Counted from the stretch's first letter, positions 44,130 to 53,167 are shown. The stretch is DNA of 64,000 nt from CAVQBP01 sp963740945 (GCA_963740945.1 CAVUGE010000033.1:62001-126000); one strand, 5' to 3'. Notes: generated from the sequence alone by a model not told the origin. Translations and numbers: made by a program.

Positions 44130-44147
44130 ATTAATTACTAAAAACTT

Positions 44148-45074
44148 ATGTCTGATTTTCAAGATAATATAAAAGAAAAAATAAGTATTCTTAAACAAGA
44201 TCCAGGAAAGATTTTTGGACTTTTATACCCATATATTTTCCTAATCCTTCTGGTATTGGGACTTATATATTCTTCAAACTTAGGAGAAATTGCAAAGCAG
44301 AGTACTCCTCCTCCACTTCCCGATACCACGGCTCCTAAAGGATTGGATATAGTTGAACCCAGAAATGTTTCTGCGGTTGATGTAATGGAATTGAGTAAAC
44401 CTTCCACTGATATGGTCGCCAAAGGGAAAGCCTTATATGTAGCCAATTGTGTTTCTTGCCATGGTGTAGATGGAAAAGGAGACGGACCTGCATCCCAAGG
44501 ATTAAATCCGCCACCACGAAATTATACGATAAAAACAGGATGGGTTAACGGACAGAAAATTTCTGAAATTTATGAAACACTGGAACACGGGATTGTCGGA
44601 TCAGCTATGAAACCTTTTGACTATTTATCTCCCGAAGATAAATTTGCAATTACTCAGTATATCAGGCAGACTTTCGTTCCCGATCCTCCAACGGATTCGA
44701 AGTCAGACCTGGAAAATTTAGAACAAACTTATAATTTGTCTAAAGAAAGAAGACTTCCGGGACAAATTCCAGTTGATGCAGCTATGGATTTAATTCTTAA
44801 AGAAAGCAGCGGGAAAATAAATAAGGTTAAAGAAACTGTTAAAGCTATTTCAAAAGATACCACTGAAGAAGCTGCTATTTTTAAAAAAGTTACTAAAGAT
44901 CCGGTTATTGCAATCACATCGCTTATAAATTCTACTGACTGGAGAAAAGATAAAAATAAGTTTGTCGACATTGTTATAAATAATGTGAATCAAGACGGTT
45001 TTAATGATAAGATTTTCTTTTTAAACGATTCACAATGGAGTATGCTTTATAATTATATGTCTAAATTCTTTTGA
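44148..45074 (+). CDS. Membrane-anchored monohaem cytochrome c
   Basis: 308 residues. An N-terminal anchor (about 25-45, IFGLLYPYIFLILLVLGLIY) is followed by a Pro-rich linker and a class I cytochrome c domain with one haem site CVSCH at 101-105 and a distal Met in VGSAMKPFDYLSPED. The C-terminal 110 residues have no haem site and are helical. Its place between actF and SCO/oxidase genes suggests it carries electrons from complex III to the oxidase. It might alternatively act as a second ActE-like subunit, since the ActE domain is already fused to ActD. Confidence 0.85.
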   Translation: MSDFQDNIKEKISILKQDPGKIFGLLYPYIFLILLVLGLIYSSNLGEIAKQSTPPPLPDTTAPKGLDIVEPRNVSAVDVMELSKPSTDMVAKGKALYVANCVSCHGVDGKGDGPASQGLNPPPRNYTIKTGWVNGQKISEIYETLEHGIVGSAMKPFDYLSPEDKFAITQYIRQTFVPDPPTDSKSDLENLEQTYNLSKERRLPGQIPVDAAMDLILKESSGKINKVKETVKAISKDTTEEAAIFKKVTKDPVIAITSLINSTDWRKDKNKFVDIVINNVNQDGFNDKIFFLNDSQWSMLYNYMSKFF

Positions 45075-45086
45075 TATAAAGGTGAT

Positions 45087-45875
45087 ATGAAAAAATTTCT
45101 AAGTTTTTTATTAATTATAACATACGGAATTATAAATTTTACTCTTGCAGGACAAAGTTTAGAGCCCAAAATACATGAGCACCTGGGTGCAAAAATACCG
45201 CTGAATGTAACATTTAAAGATGAAAATGGTAAAGATATAAAGCTTTCAAGGATTTTTACAAAATCAACAGTTGTAGCCTTTGTTTATTATAGATGTCCGG
45301 GTTTATGCGATCCTTTAATGACAGAAATTTCAGATGTTGTTAACAAAATTAATCTTGAACCGGGCGTAGATTACAACATAGTTTCAATTAGTTTTGATGA
45401 TCGTGAAACTTCTACTGAAGCTAGAGAAAAGAAAGCTACATTTACAAGTATGATAAATATTTCTTTTCCGGATTCCGCATGGAGGTTTCTAACCGGAGAT
45501 AGTAGTGCAATTAAAAAAGTAACTGATGCGGCTGGTTTTGATTTCAAAAGAGTAAGCAATGGATTTATACATACAAGTGTGCTGATTTTTGCTTCAAAGG
45601 ATGGAAAAATATGCAGGTATCTATACCCTGATTTAACAAGGAAAAAGAAATTCGGAATCCTTCCTTTCGATTTTGAAATGGCAAACATGGAAACGGCACA
45701 GGGAAAAGAAGTATCTGTTGTAGGAAAACTGATTCAGTTTTGTTTTAGTTATGACCCGAGCGGAAGAACGTATACTATAAATTTATTAAAAATTTTCGGC
45801 GCTGGTGTTTTATTCTTAACTTCAATTTTTGTTGTATTTGTCTTAATAAAGCCTAAAAAAGTTAAAAGTAAATAA
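45087..45875 (+). CDS. SCO1/SenC-family copper chaperone for cytochrome oxidase
   Basis: 262 residues. Signal peptide at 1-22 (ending FTLAGQ), a thioredoxin-like domain and a C-terminal membrane anchor (about 232-252). The copper-binding site is intact: CPGLCDP (C-x-x-x-C) and the His in FIHTSVLIFA. SCO proteins deliver copper to the CuA site of subunit II, which is encoded at 48486. The C-terminal anchor is less common than the usual N-terminal one, so the protein could be held at both ends if the signal is not cut. Confidence 0.92.
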   Translation: MKKFLSFLLIITYGIINFTLAGQSLEPKIHEHLGAKIPLNVTFKDENGKDIKLSRIFTKSTVVAFVYYRCPGLCDPLMTEISDVVNKINLEPGVDYNIVSISFDDRETSTEAREKKATFTSMINISFPDSAWRFLTGDSSAIKKVTDAAGFDFKRVSNGFIHTSVLIFASKDGKICRYLYPDLTRKKKFGILPFDFEMANMETAQGKEVSVVGKLIQFCFSYDPSGRTYTINLLKIFGAGVLFLTSIFVVFVLIKPKKVKSK

Positions 45876-45887
45876 AGGTAGAAATTT

Positions 45888-47549
45888 ATGTCAAGTGATG
45901 CAGTATCTGTCCCGGTAAATGGCCATTCCAGTTTCCTGGATGATACAGGAAAATATAAAGGTATAAGAGCCTGGATATTTTCAACTGATCATAAAAGGAT
46001 TGGAATATTATATTTAGTTGCATTGTTAAGCTGGTTTGCTATTGGAGTAACATTAGGATTTTTGATAAGGCTTGAACTTTTTACTCCAGGTAAAACGATT
46101 GTAGATCCGCAAGCCTATAATTCATTCTTTACACTTCATGGTGTAATAATGTTATTCCTTTTTGTTATACCAGGGCTTCCGGCAGTTTTTGGTAACTTTT
46201 TCCTGCCAATAATGCTGGGTGCAAAGGATGTAGCATTTCCAAGGTTAAATCTTCTTTCGTGGTATTTATATATGTTAGGAAGCTTGCTTGTACTGCTCTC
46301 TCTTATTTTACCAGGAGGTGCACCGGACACTGGGTGGACTTTTTATATACCTTACAGCGTAAGAACCAGCACTAATATGATATTTGCTTTAACGGCAGTT
46401 TTCATTTTAGGATTTTCATCTATTCTTACTGGATTAAACTTTCTGACTACTATACATAGGATGAGAGCACCAGGTATGGGTTGGTTTAAAATGCCTCTTT
46501 TTGCCTGGTCTTTATATGCAACTGGCTGGATACAAATTTTAGCCACGCCAATAATTGGAATTACATTGCTGCTGGTTATAGTCGAAAGAGTTTTTCACGT
46601 TGGAATTTTCGATCCCGGATTGGGTGGCGACCCTATCATGTTTCAACATATGTTCTGGATCTATTCACATCCTGCCGTTTATATAATGGCAGTTCCTGCT
46701 ATGGGTGTAATTTCTGAAATCCTGCCGGTTTTTGCTAAGAGAACAATCTTTGGATATAAATTTATTGCATTTTCAAGTTTGGCAATTGCTGTTTTCGGTT
46801 CACTTGTATGGGCTCACCATATGTTTGCTGTGGGGATGAGCGATACCGGCGAATTCATATTTTCTTTATTAACATTTTTAGTCGCAATTCCCAGCGCTAT
46901 TAAAGTATTTAATTGGACAGCTACTTTATACAAAGGTTCAATAACTTTAGACCCGCCGATGCTCTATGCATTGGCTGCTATCTTCCTTTTTTCAATTGGC
47001 GGTCTATCCGGTATAATACAGGGTACTTTGTCAGTCGATATTCAAATTACCGATACTGCCTTTATTGTAGGACATATCCATTATGTTGTTTTTGGAATTA
47101 CCGGTGTAGGAATTTTTGCAGCTCTGCATTACTGGCTTCCTAAAATGATTGGAAAAATGTATAATTTTAATGTTGCTAAAGTTGCTTTCTGGATATTCTT
47201 TACCGGTTTTAATGTACTTTATTTTCCAATGTTTATTATGGGCTGGTTAGGAATGCCGAGAAGATATTATGATTATTTACCTCAATATACGGTTTATCAT
47301 CAAATATCTACGGTTGGTTCATGGATAATGATAACCGGTATGATAATTATGTTTTATAATTTAATAAGATCTGTAAAATATGGTAAAAAGATTGATGCAA
47401 AAGCTATATGGGGTTATGGTGAAACACTTGAATGGACTGTTCCAACTCCTCCCCCGCCTGAAAATTTTGATGAGATCCCTGTTATTACCGATGGGCCTTA
47501 TGAATATAAATTCAATGAAGAACCTATTCTGGAGGAGGAGAAAAGTTGA
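45888..47549 (+). CDS. ctaD: Cytochrome c oxidase subunit I, A2-type haem-copper oxidase
   Basis: 553 residues, about twelve membrane segments. Haem and copper ligands are present: FFTLHGVIMLFLFV, YSHPAVYIMAV (His 261, cross-linked Tyr 265), VWAHHMFAVGM and HIHYVVFGITGVGIF. In place of the Glu of HPEV-type enzymes there is Tyr-Ser (259-260) before HPAVY, the mark of the A2 subfamily found in caa3 oxidases. It reduces oxygen to water and pumps protons. The gene ends inside the start of subunit III (4-base overlap). It is first among the oxidase genes. Confidence 0.96.
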   Translation: MSSDAVSVPVNGHSSFLDDTGKYKGIRAWIFSTDHKRIGILYLVALLSWFAIGVTLGFLIRLELFTPGKTIVDPQAYNSFFTLHGVIMLFLFVIPGLPAVFGNFFLPIMLGAKDVAFPRLNLLSWYLYMLGSLLVLLSLILPGGAPDTGWTFYIPYSVRTSTNMIFALTAVFILGFSSILTGLNFLTTIHRMRAPGMGWFKMPLFAWSLYATGWIQILATPIIGITLLLVIVERVFHVGIFDPGLGGDPIMFQHMFWIYSHPAVYIMAVPAMGVISEILPVFAKRTIFGYKFIAFSSLAIAVFGSLVWAHHMFAVGMSDTGEFIFSLLTFLVAIPSAIKVFNWTATLYKGSITLDPPMLYALAAIFLFSIGGLSGIIQGTLSVDIQITDTAFIVGHIHYVVFGITGVGIFAALHYWLPKMIGKMYNFNVAKVAFWIFFTGFNVLYFPMFIMGWLGMPRRYYDYLPQYTVYHQISTVGSWIMITGMIIMFYNLIRSVKYGKKIDAKAIWGYGETLEWTVPTPPPPENFDEIPVITDGPYEYKFNEEPILEEEKS

Positions 47550-48166
47550 GTACTCAAGAACAAGCTGTGGTTCATATGCATAGGGATGATATTAGAACAA
47601 GAATGGGAATGTGGCTCTTCCTGTTTACTGAGTTATTGTTATTCGGAGGACTTTTCTTTGTTTATTCTGTTTACCGTTATTTATACACATCTGATTTTGC
47701 GTTTGCCGGTAAAGAGATGCATGTTATTATCGGAGCGATGAATACTGCCATTCTGCTTACCAGCAGTTTGACTATGGCTCTTTCAATTACTGCAATTGAA
47801 AAAGGAAATAAAAGACTTTCGATTCTTTTTCAATTAACAACCATTGTCTTTGGTCTTCTTTTTTTAGCTAATAAATATATTGAATGGAGTGCGGAAATTG
47901 CTGCAGGAAATTATCCTGCTTCTACCGAATTAGCAGCAAAAAGTCACGGACAAATAATTTTTTACGGGCTTTATTATGTAATGACAGGTCTTCACGCTTT
48001 GCACGTAATTGCGGGAATGACTATCATTTCAGTTATGTGTGTATTTACGGCGAAAGATATAATTACTAAAGATAATTATGTTAAATTAGAGGCTGCAGGG
48101 CTTTACTGGCACCTTGTAGATATTATATGGATATTCCTCTTCCCATTATTTTATCTTATAAATTAA
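47546..48166 (+). CDS. ctaE: Cytochrome c oxidase subunit III
   Basis: 206 residues from a TTG start with a strong GGAGGAGGAG 5 bases upstream, overlapping ctaD by 4 bases. Five membrane segments, with MGMWLFLFTELLLFGGLFFV at the N-terminus and FYGLYYVMTGLHALHVIAGM then GLYWHLVDIIWIFLFPLFYL at the C-terminus, all typical of the short bacterial subunit III. The conserved Glu in the first helix (TELLLF) and the GLHALHV signature are intact. Confidence 0.95.
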   Translation: MSTQEQAVVHMHRDDIRTRMGMWLFLFTELLLFGGLFFVYSVYRYLYTSDFAFAGKEMHVIIGAMNTAILLTSSLTMALSITAIEKGNKRLSILFQLTTIVFGLLFLANKYIEWSAEIAAGNYPASTELAAKSHGQIIFYGLYYVMTGLHALHVIAGMTIISVMCVFTAKDIITKDNYVKLEAAGLYWHLVDIIWIFLFPLFYLIN

Positions 48167-48177
48167 GAGAGAATTAA

Positions 48178-48489
48178 ATGGAAAAACAAGAAACTCAGGT
48201 TGAACATTCTTCTCACAGTTATAGTATATATATTTTGGTCTGGTTGGGTCTGCTAACTTTAACAGCGCTTACAACAGTTGTCGCGGGTATTAATTTCGGT
48301 GCATTAACAATTGCTATAGCATTATTAATTGCTTCTACAAAATCTTATTTGGTCCTAACAGTTTTTATGCATCTCAGGGTTGAGCAGAGGGCTTTTAAAA
48401 TATTCATTTTTGTAGCCATGTTCTTTCTAATAATTTCAATTGTACTTTTATTTTCGGATTATTCTTTTTTGCAAGGGTTTATAAAATGA
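48178..48489 (+). CDS. ctaF: Cytochrome c oxidase subunit IV
   Basis: 103 residues with three membrane segments and the caa3-type subunit IV pattern (YILVWLGLLTLTALTTVVAG, then SYLVLTVFMHLRVEQR). His-rich N-terminus (EHSSHSYS). It is a small structural subunit. A GAGAG Shine-Dalgarno precedes the ATG. It overlaps ctaC by 4 bases. Confidence 0.9.
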   Translation: MEKQETQVEHSSHSYSIYILVWLGLLTLTALTTVVAGINFGALTIAIALLIASTKSYLVLTVFMHLRVEQRAFKIFIFVAMFFLIISIVLLFSDYSFLQGFIK

Positions 48490-49151
48490 TTGCTGATGCT
48501 TCCAATTTTGTAGTAACAGTAAATGATGCCTTTATTTTTGTCGTTGCTGTTTCCGTTTTTTTCCTTGCTTTAATAACTGTTTTAATGGTTGTGTTTGTTA
48601 TTAAATACAATAGTAAAAGATTTAAAAAAGCAAAGAATATAAGGGGTAACATTATATTAGAAATTACCTGGACAGTTATTCCCACTCTTTTAGTATTGGT
48701 CATGTTTTGGGTAGGCTGGAATGGTTATAAACAAATGGCCCATGCTCCAAAAGATGCTATGAATATCGATGTAACTGCGCAGATGTGGCAGTGGAAATTT
48801 AAATATAAAAACGGTAAACAATCCGATACTTTATATGTCCCGTTAAATAAAAATGTTAATTTCAATCTGCATTCTCTTGATGTTGATCATTCCTTTTTCA
48901 TACCGGACTTCAGAATTAAAAAGGATGTTATACCTAACAGAACTAACACGGTATGGTTTAAAGCAGAGAAAGAGGGTGATTATGTGTTAACATGTGCCGA
49001 GTACTGCGGGTTAAGACATTCATATATGCAAGCAACTGTAAGGGTAATTCCCGAATCTACTTTCAGTGCATGGTTAAACGGTAAAGGAAATATTAATCTT
49101 GCGTCAGGTGATTCTTCTTCGAATAAAAGTATACAGGAAGATGATAAATAG
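48486..49151 (+). CDS. ctaC: Cytochrome c oxidase subunit II (CuA subunit, no fused cytochrome c)
   Basis: 221 residues. Two N-terminal membrane helices (about 14-38 and 55-75) and a cupredoxin domain. The CuA ligands are visible: His in LDVDHSFFIPDFRIKKDV and CAEYCGLRHSYM, with the bridging cysteines, His and Met. The aromatic patch TAQMWQWKFKYKNGK is the electron entry site. True caa3 enzymes have a cytochrome c domain fused after CuA; this one stops 45 residues later, so separate cytochromes must feed it. Unusually it comes last of the four subunits. Confidence 0.95.
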   Translation: MIADASNFVVTVNDAFIFVVAVSVFFLALITVLMVVFVIKYNSKRFKKAKNIRGNIILEITWTVIPTLLVLVMFWVGWNGYKQMAHAPKDAMNIDVTAQMWQWKFKYKNGKQSDTLYVPLNKNVNFNLHSLDVDHSFFIPDFRIKKDVIPNRTNTVWFKAEKEGDYVLTCAEYCGLRHSYMQATVRVIPESTFSAWLNGKGNINLASGDSSSNKSIQEDDK

Positions 49152-49154
49152 GAA

Positions 49155-49181
49155 AAGTTCAAGTTCAAGTTTAAGTTCAAG
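49155..49181 (+). repeat. AAGTTC hexamer tandem repeat before ctaB
   Basis: Four units in a row (AAGTTC, AAGTTC, AAGTTT, AAGTTC) plus AAG fill the 38-base gap between ctaC and ctaB, ending directly at the GAGGAT Shine-Dalgarno. Such hexamer tracts can change length by slippage and so alter spacing. Confidence 0.6.
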
Positions 49182-49189
49182 AGGATAGA

Positions 49190-50059
49190 TTGAAAGATAA
49201 GCTGGAAATATTATTTGAATTAACGAAGATTAAAATTACTTCGTTTGTAACAATAACTACTGCGTTTGGTTTCATTTGTGCAGCCGGAGAAGTTACTACA
49301 GGAATAATTGCTCCTGTAATTGGAATTCTTTTTCTTGCTTGTGGTTCTGCAGTAATAAACCATTACCAGGAATATAAAACTGACGCCTTAATGAGTAGGA
49401 CAAAAAATCGCCCAATTCCTTCCGGAAGAATTTCTCCTAAGAATGCTCTCATCATGGCTTTAATTTTATCTGGCATAGGTTCCTTTATATTATACATTAG
49501 CGCCGGAATGCTTGCACTTACTCTGGGGCTTCTTAATATGATCTGGTACAATGTAATTTATACTCCGTTGAAGAAATATAGTGCCTTAGCTATTATTCCG
49601 GGATCATTGGTTGGTGCAATACCTCCAGCCGTAGGCTGGGTAGCTGGCGGAGGTTATATTTTCGATCCCCAAATTTTAATTATTTCATTCTTCTTTTTTA
49701 TCTGGCAGATCCCGCATTTTTGGTTATTACTTTTAATTCTTTCTAAAGACTACGAACAAGCTGGATTTCCGACTTTAACAAAAATATTTAATCATGATCA
49801 GTTATCGCGTATAACTTTTATGTGGATTTCTGCAACAGGTGCAACCGGTATATTAATACCTCTATTTGGAATTGTGAATTTTCCTATAGTTGACCTATTT
49901 ATTTTTTTACTAAGTTTATGGCTTATAGGGAAATCTACGGGGCTTTTACAGCACGATAAACAAAAAAAATCTTTCAGCTTTGCATTTAGAGAAATAAACT
50001 TGTTTGCCCTTTTAGTTGTTATACTCTTATCAATAGATAAATTGGTTTTTATACCTTAA
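49190..50059 (+). CDS. ctaB: Haem O synthase (protohaem IX farnesyltransferase)
   Basis: 289 residues from a TTG start with GAGGAT six bases upstream. UbiA family with about eight membrane segments. The first Asp-rich motif region reads INHYQEYKTDALMSRTKNRP, matching the N-x-x-x-D and RT-x-x-RP pattern of CtaB. Further conserved text is YTPLKKYSALAIIPGSLVGA followed by IPPAVGW, and QIPHFWLLLLILSKDYEQAG. It farnesylates haem b to haem O for the oxidase. A haem A synthase (CtaA) gene is not in the window. Confidence 0.94.
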   Translation: MKDKLEILFELTKIKITSFVTITTAFGFICAAGEVTTGIIAPVIGILFLACGSAVINHYQEYKTDALMSRTKNRPIPSGRISPKNALIMALILSGIGSFILYISAGMLALTLGLLNMIWYNVIYTPLKKYSALAIIPGSLVGAIPPAVGWVAGGGYIFDPQILIISFFFFIWQIPHFWLLLLILSKDYEQAGFPTLTKIFNHDQLSRITFMWISATGATGILIPLFGIVNFPIVDLFIFLLSLWLIGKSTGLLQHDKQKKSFSFAFREINLFALLVVILLSIDKLVFIP

Positions 50060-50078
50060 AAATTCAGTGAGAATATAG

Positions 50079-51704
50079 ATGGATTTTTTCAATAGTTTAG
50101 TAATTCCACAATCTGCAGACCATATAAAGCTTTTGCATTATATGTTAATTCTGATACTATTTCTTTTTATTCCATTTGTAAGTCTTATTTTAGGTGGAAC
50201 TGTCTTATCACTTTTTTACAGGAAAAAAGGATATGATAAAAAAAATAGTCTATATCTAAAGTTCTCCAAGGATTTAATTGAGATCGTTACAATTAATAAA
50301 AGTATGGGAATTATTCTTGGTATAATTCCGTTACTAACTGCAATACTGATATATGCTCAACTTTTACATGCTGCAAATTCTTCCATTGTCGGATTGTTAA
50401 TTGGAGCATTTCTTATATCTTCATTGGGTATAATTCTTATATATTCATACCGGTATTCTCTTTCATTCAATACAATTTTTGATTCTCTAGAACAATATAC
50501 TCCTAAAAATGAAGAGATTTATGAAGAATTCCATAAATTCAAAGAGGGAAGTATTAAAGTAAGCAATAAAGCAGGTTTGTTTGGTATATGTTTATTGTTT
50601 ATTGGTATTGGACTTTTTATTGCGGGAATCACTTTAGCCACATATCCTGATGATTGGTCAAAAGGAAGTTTGTTTAGTTTGCTTTTTTCAGCTAAAGTCA
50701 TATTAAGATATTTTTGTTTTGTTTTAGGTGCATTTGCAATAACCGGGGGAGCTTTATTTTTTAACTTTTTCTTTTGGGAAGGCGGCAGAAAATATTTAAG
50801 TGAAAATTATAAGAATTTTGTAAGAAAAACTGCTCTTAGAATTTCATTTGTTTCAATGAGTCTTCTGCCCTTATTTTTATTAACCAATGTTATTATTTTA
50901 CCGGATGTAGCTATGTCTCTTTCAGTATTCAGCTATTCGGTTGCCGCTATATTACTGTTATTCCTTGCTCTGCATCTCCTCTATGCTATGGTGAAATATT
51001 CAAATACGAGGTACAGCGGTTCTATATTTTTTATCATTCTTATTGTACTGTTAGCTACTACTGTAAAAGATGAATTAGCTATGAGCAATGCTACCCGAGT
51101 TCAGACAGTCATTTTGAGTAAGGAATTTGAAGATTATATGAATGGACTAACAGGACTATCAAAAGGAACAACTGTGGCTGTTAGAAGCGGCGAAGAAATT
51201 TATCAGAATGTATGTTCTGCCTGTCATAGATTTGACAAGGTAGTGGTTGGTCCGGCTTACGATAATGTCTTACCGCAATTTGAAGGTAAAAAAGATGCAC
51301 TGGTAGCGTTTATCAGGAACCCTGTTAAAGTAAATCCAAAGTTTCCTCCAATGCCGAATCCGGGCCTTAGTCTTGCTGAAGCAAGGAATATAGCAGATTA
51401 TGAAATCATTCACCATATGCAGGATGTTTTTGCTCAAAGAAGGGCTGAAGCAGGAAATGACGGTGAGAAAATATTTAATAGAATTTGTGCCGCCTGCCAT
51501 GCTTATGACAATGCTGTAGTAGGGCCTGCCTTTAATGAAGTGCTTACTAAATATGTAGGGCATGAAAACGATTTAATTAGTTTTTTAAATGATCCCCAGA
51601 AGATAAATTCCAACTTTCCGCAGATGCCTAAACCCGGTTTAGACCCTGAACAGCTTAAGGCAGTTACAACTTATGTTCTTTCCGAATATAGAAAAAAGAA
51701 ATAA
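50079..51704 (+). CDS. Polytopic membrane protein with two C-terminal cytochrome c domains
   Basis: 541 residues. The first 345 contain about eight membrane segments with His near helix ends (H15 and H20 in DHIKLLHYM, QLLHAANSS, LHLLYAM). After a linker come two cytochrome c domains in tandem with haem sites at C379-H383 (CSACH) and C470-H474 (CAACH). They share VGPAYDNVL / VGPAFNEVL and the distal-Met stretches PPMPNPGLS / PQMPKPGLD, so one arose by duplication. The membrane part is not a family I can name; a distant likeness to cytochrome bd-type subunits was considered but not shown. Position after ctaB suggests electron delivery to the oxidase. Confidence 0.8.
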   Translation: MDFFNSLVIPQSADHIKLLHYMLILILFLFIPFVSLILGGTVLSLFYRKKGYDKKNSLYLKFSKDLIEIVTINKSMGIILGIIPLLTAILIYAQLLHAANSSIVGLLIGAFLISSLGIILIYSYRYSLSFNTIFDSLEQYTPKNEEIYEEFHKFKEGSIKVSNKAGLFGICLLFIGIGLFIAGITLATYPDDWSKGSLFSLLFSAKVILRYFCFVLGAFAITGGALFFNFFFWEGGRKYLSENYKNFVRKTALRISFVSMSLLPLFLLTNVIILPDVAMSLSVFSYSVAAILLLFLALHLLYAMVKYSNTRYSGSIFFIILIVLLATTVKDELAMSNATRVQTVILSKEFEDYMNGLTGLSKGTTVAVRSGEEIYQNVCSACHRFDKVVVGPAYDNVLPQFEGKKDALVAFIRNPVKVNPKFPPMPNPGLSLAEARNIADYEIIHHMQDVFAQRRAEAGNDGEKIFNRICAACHAYDNAVVGPAFNEVLTKYVGHENDLISFLNDPQKINSNFPQMPKPGLDPEQLKAVTTYVLSEYRKKK

Positions 51705-51725
51705 GCCTGTTGAATAATTATTTTG

Positions 51726-51795
51726 AGCCAAAGGTTAATACCGGACTTTCCTACCTCCTCCTGAACTTTAGTCCGGTAACAAAACATTATTGGCT
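51726..51795. terminator. Nested inverted repeat between convergent genes, possible bidirectional terminator
   Basis: TACCGGACT (51739-51747) pairs perfectly with AGTCCGGTA (51770-51778) over a 22-base loop. Outside it AGCCAA (51726-51731) pairs with TTGGCT (51790-51795). The site is between the convergent diheme protein gene and the M24 peptidase gene. No T run follows, so it may equally be a repeat element that happens to sit where a terminator is useful. Confidence 0.45.
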
Positions 51796-51845
51796 ATCCC
51801 TTTTTGTCACCGCAATAAAATTACGGAATCACCTTTTAAAAGTAA

Positions 51846-53036
51846 TCACTTCAATATCGGGTAAACTTCTTTTTGAATTTCCTGCCCGGTGGTAATTACC
51901 TCCCCATCACCGGTTACAAAAACATCAATTTCGCTTCTAACTCCAAAATCAGGTAGATATATTCCAGGTTCAATTGAAAATGAGGTTGAAGGTAAAATTA
52001 ATCTTTCATCATGAGTTTCGTAATTATCCATGTTTGCACCGCTTCCATGGAGGTCGGTAGTAATTGAATGTCCTGTCCTGTGAATAAAATATTTTCCATA
52101 TCCTGCTTTTTCAATTATTCCTCTTGCTGCATCATCAACTTCAAACCCGTGCAGATCTTCCCCTTCCTTAAACCTGGTTACAACTAAATCGAATGCAGTG
52201 TCCCTTGCTTCAGCTACTACATCAAATACTTCACTGTATTTTTCAGGTACTGAGGCTTCGGTATATCCGGTCCATGTTATGTCAGCCCATACACTATCCG
52301 GTTTATCTACTTTAGCCCAGAGATCAATTAAAACAAAATTCCCCCTGTTAATAGTTTTATGCATGTCAACAGTTGGTGAATAATGCGGATTTGAACTGTT
52401 CTCATCCACTCCAACTATAGGCGGGAAATCGGTTATCAAACCATTATCCTTAAATCTTTTCATGATGAACTGCTGAACTTCATACTCGTTCGTATTCTTA
52501 TCATTTGATAAAATGTTGCCGATAAAATCAAAAGCTTCCTTTACAATTTCGGTTAGTGCAACAGCAGCCGAATGATTCTCTTCGAATTGTTCTTTAGACC
52601 AGACTGCATTAAATTTTGAAATAAGATCTCCACTGCTTATTACTTCTATTCCAAGGGAACGGATAAATTCAATAGTACCCGCGTCAACTTTTGAGACATA
52701 AGGTATATTGTTTTTAGGAGAATATTCCATTGCCAATCTTTTTGTAACTTTCGAAATTCTATTTAAATGTTCCTGAAGAGATTTATAACTCGAATAAGTA
52801 AATTTATCTCCCGGAAGATGATTCAAATGACCTGCTTCAATTTCATTTACAATTTTTAATGGAGTTCCATTCTGTGGTATAAAATAGTAGAATCTACGTG
52901 TAAGGTGACTTGTCCTCGGGATGTCAAGAATACTTAATGCTAAGTCATTACTTCCGCGGAAATCATAAATTAACCATCCGTCAATATTTAATTTTCTTAA
53001 ATTTTCCTGTATGTCATGTAGATTGAATTTATGCAT
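51846..53036 (-). CDS. M24-family metallopeptidase (Xaa-Pro aminopeptidase-like)
   Basis: 396 residues: an N-terminal creatinase-like domain (about 1-150) and a C-terminal pita-bread peptidase domain. The five metal ligands can be placed: Asp in FVLIDLWAKV, Asp in WADITWTGYT, His in HRTGHSITTD, Glu in FSIEPGIYLPD and Glu in VRSEIDVFV. It would hydrolyse Xaa-Pro dipeptides or related bonds in the cytoplasm; no signal peptide is present. Prolidase or aminopeptidase specificity cannot be decided here. It is a single gene convergent with the respiratory operon. Confidence 0.9.
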   Translation of the reverse strand: MHKFNLHDIQENLRKLNIDGWLIYDFRGSNDLALSILDIPRTSHLTRRFYYFIPQNGTPLKIVNEIEAGHLNHLPGDKFTYSSYKSLQEHLNRISKVTKRLAMEYSPKNNIPYVSKVDAGTIEFIRSLGIEVISSGDLISKFNAVWSKEQFEENHSAAVALTEIVKEAFDFIGNILSNDKNTNEYEVQQFIMKRFKDNGLITDFPPIVGVDENSSNPHYSPTVDMHKTINRGNFVLIDLWAKVDKPDSVWADITWTGYTEASVPEKYSEVFDVVAEARDTAFDLVVTRFKEGEDLHGFEVDDAARGIIEKAGYGKYFIHRTGHSITTDLHGSGANMDNYETHDERLILPSTSFSIEPGIYLPDFGVRSEIDVFVTGDGEVITTGQEIQKEVYPILK

Positions 53037-53167
53037 GATTATATCTCTCCGCTAAGTATAAAATTATTTTACTCTAAAATTAAATAATGGTTATATAAAT
53101 AAAAAATATATTGATTAAATTGATTATGAAAAATGATTTATAACAAAAAGGAGAAAGGCAGAACGAT

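Noticed and set aside
51710..51895. 61-codon frame after the diheme protein
   Set aside because: It runs through the nested palindrome and into the 3' end of the M24 peptidase gene on the other strand; no protein features.
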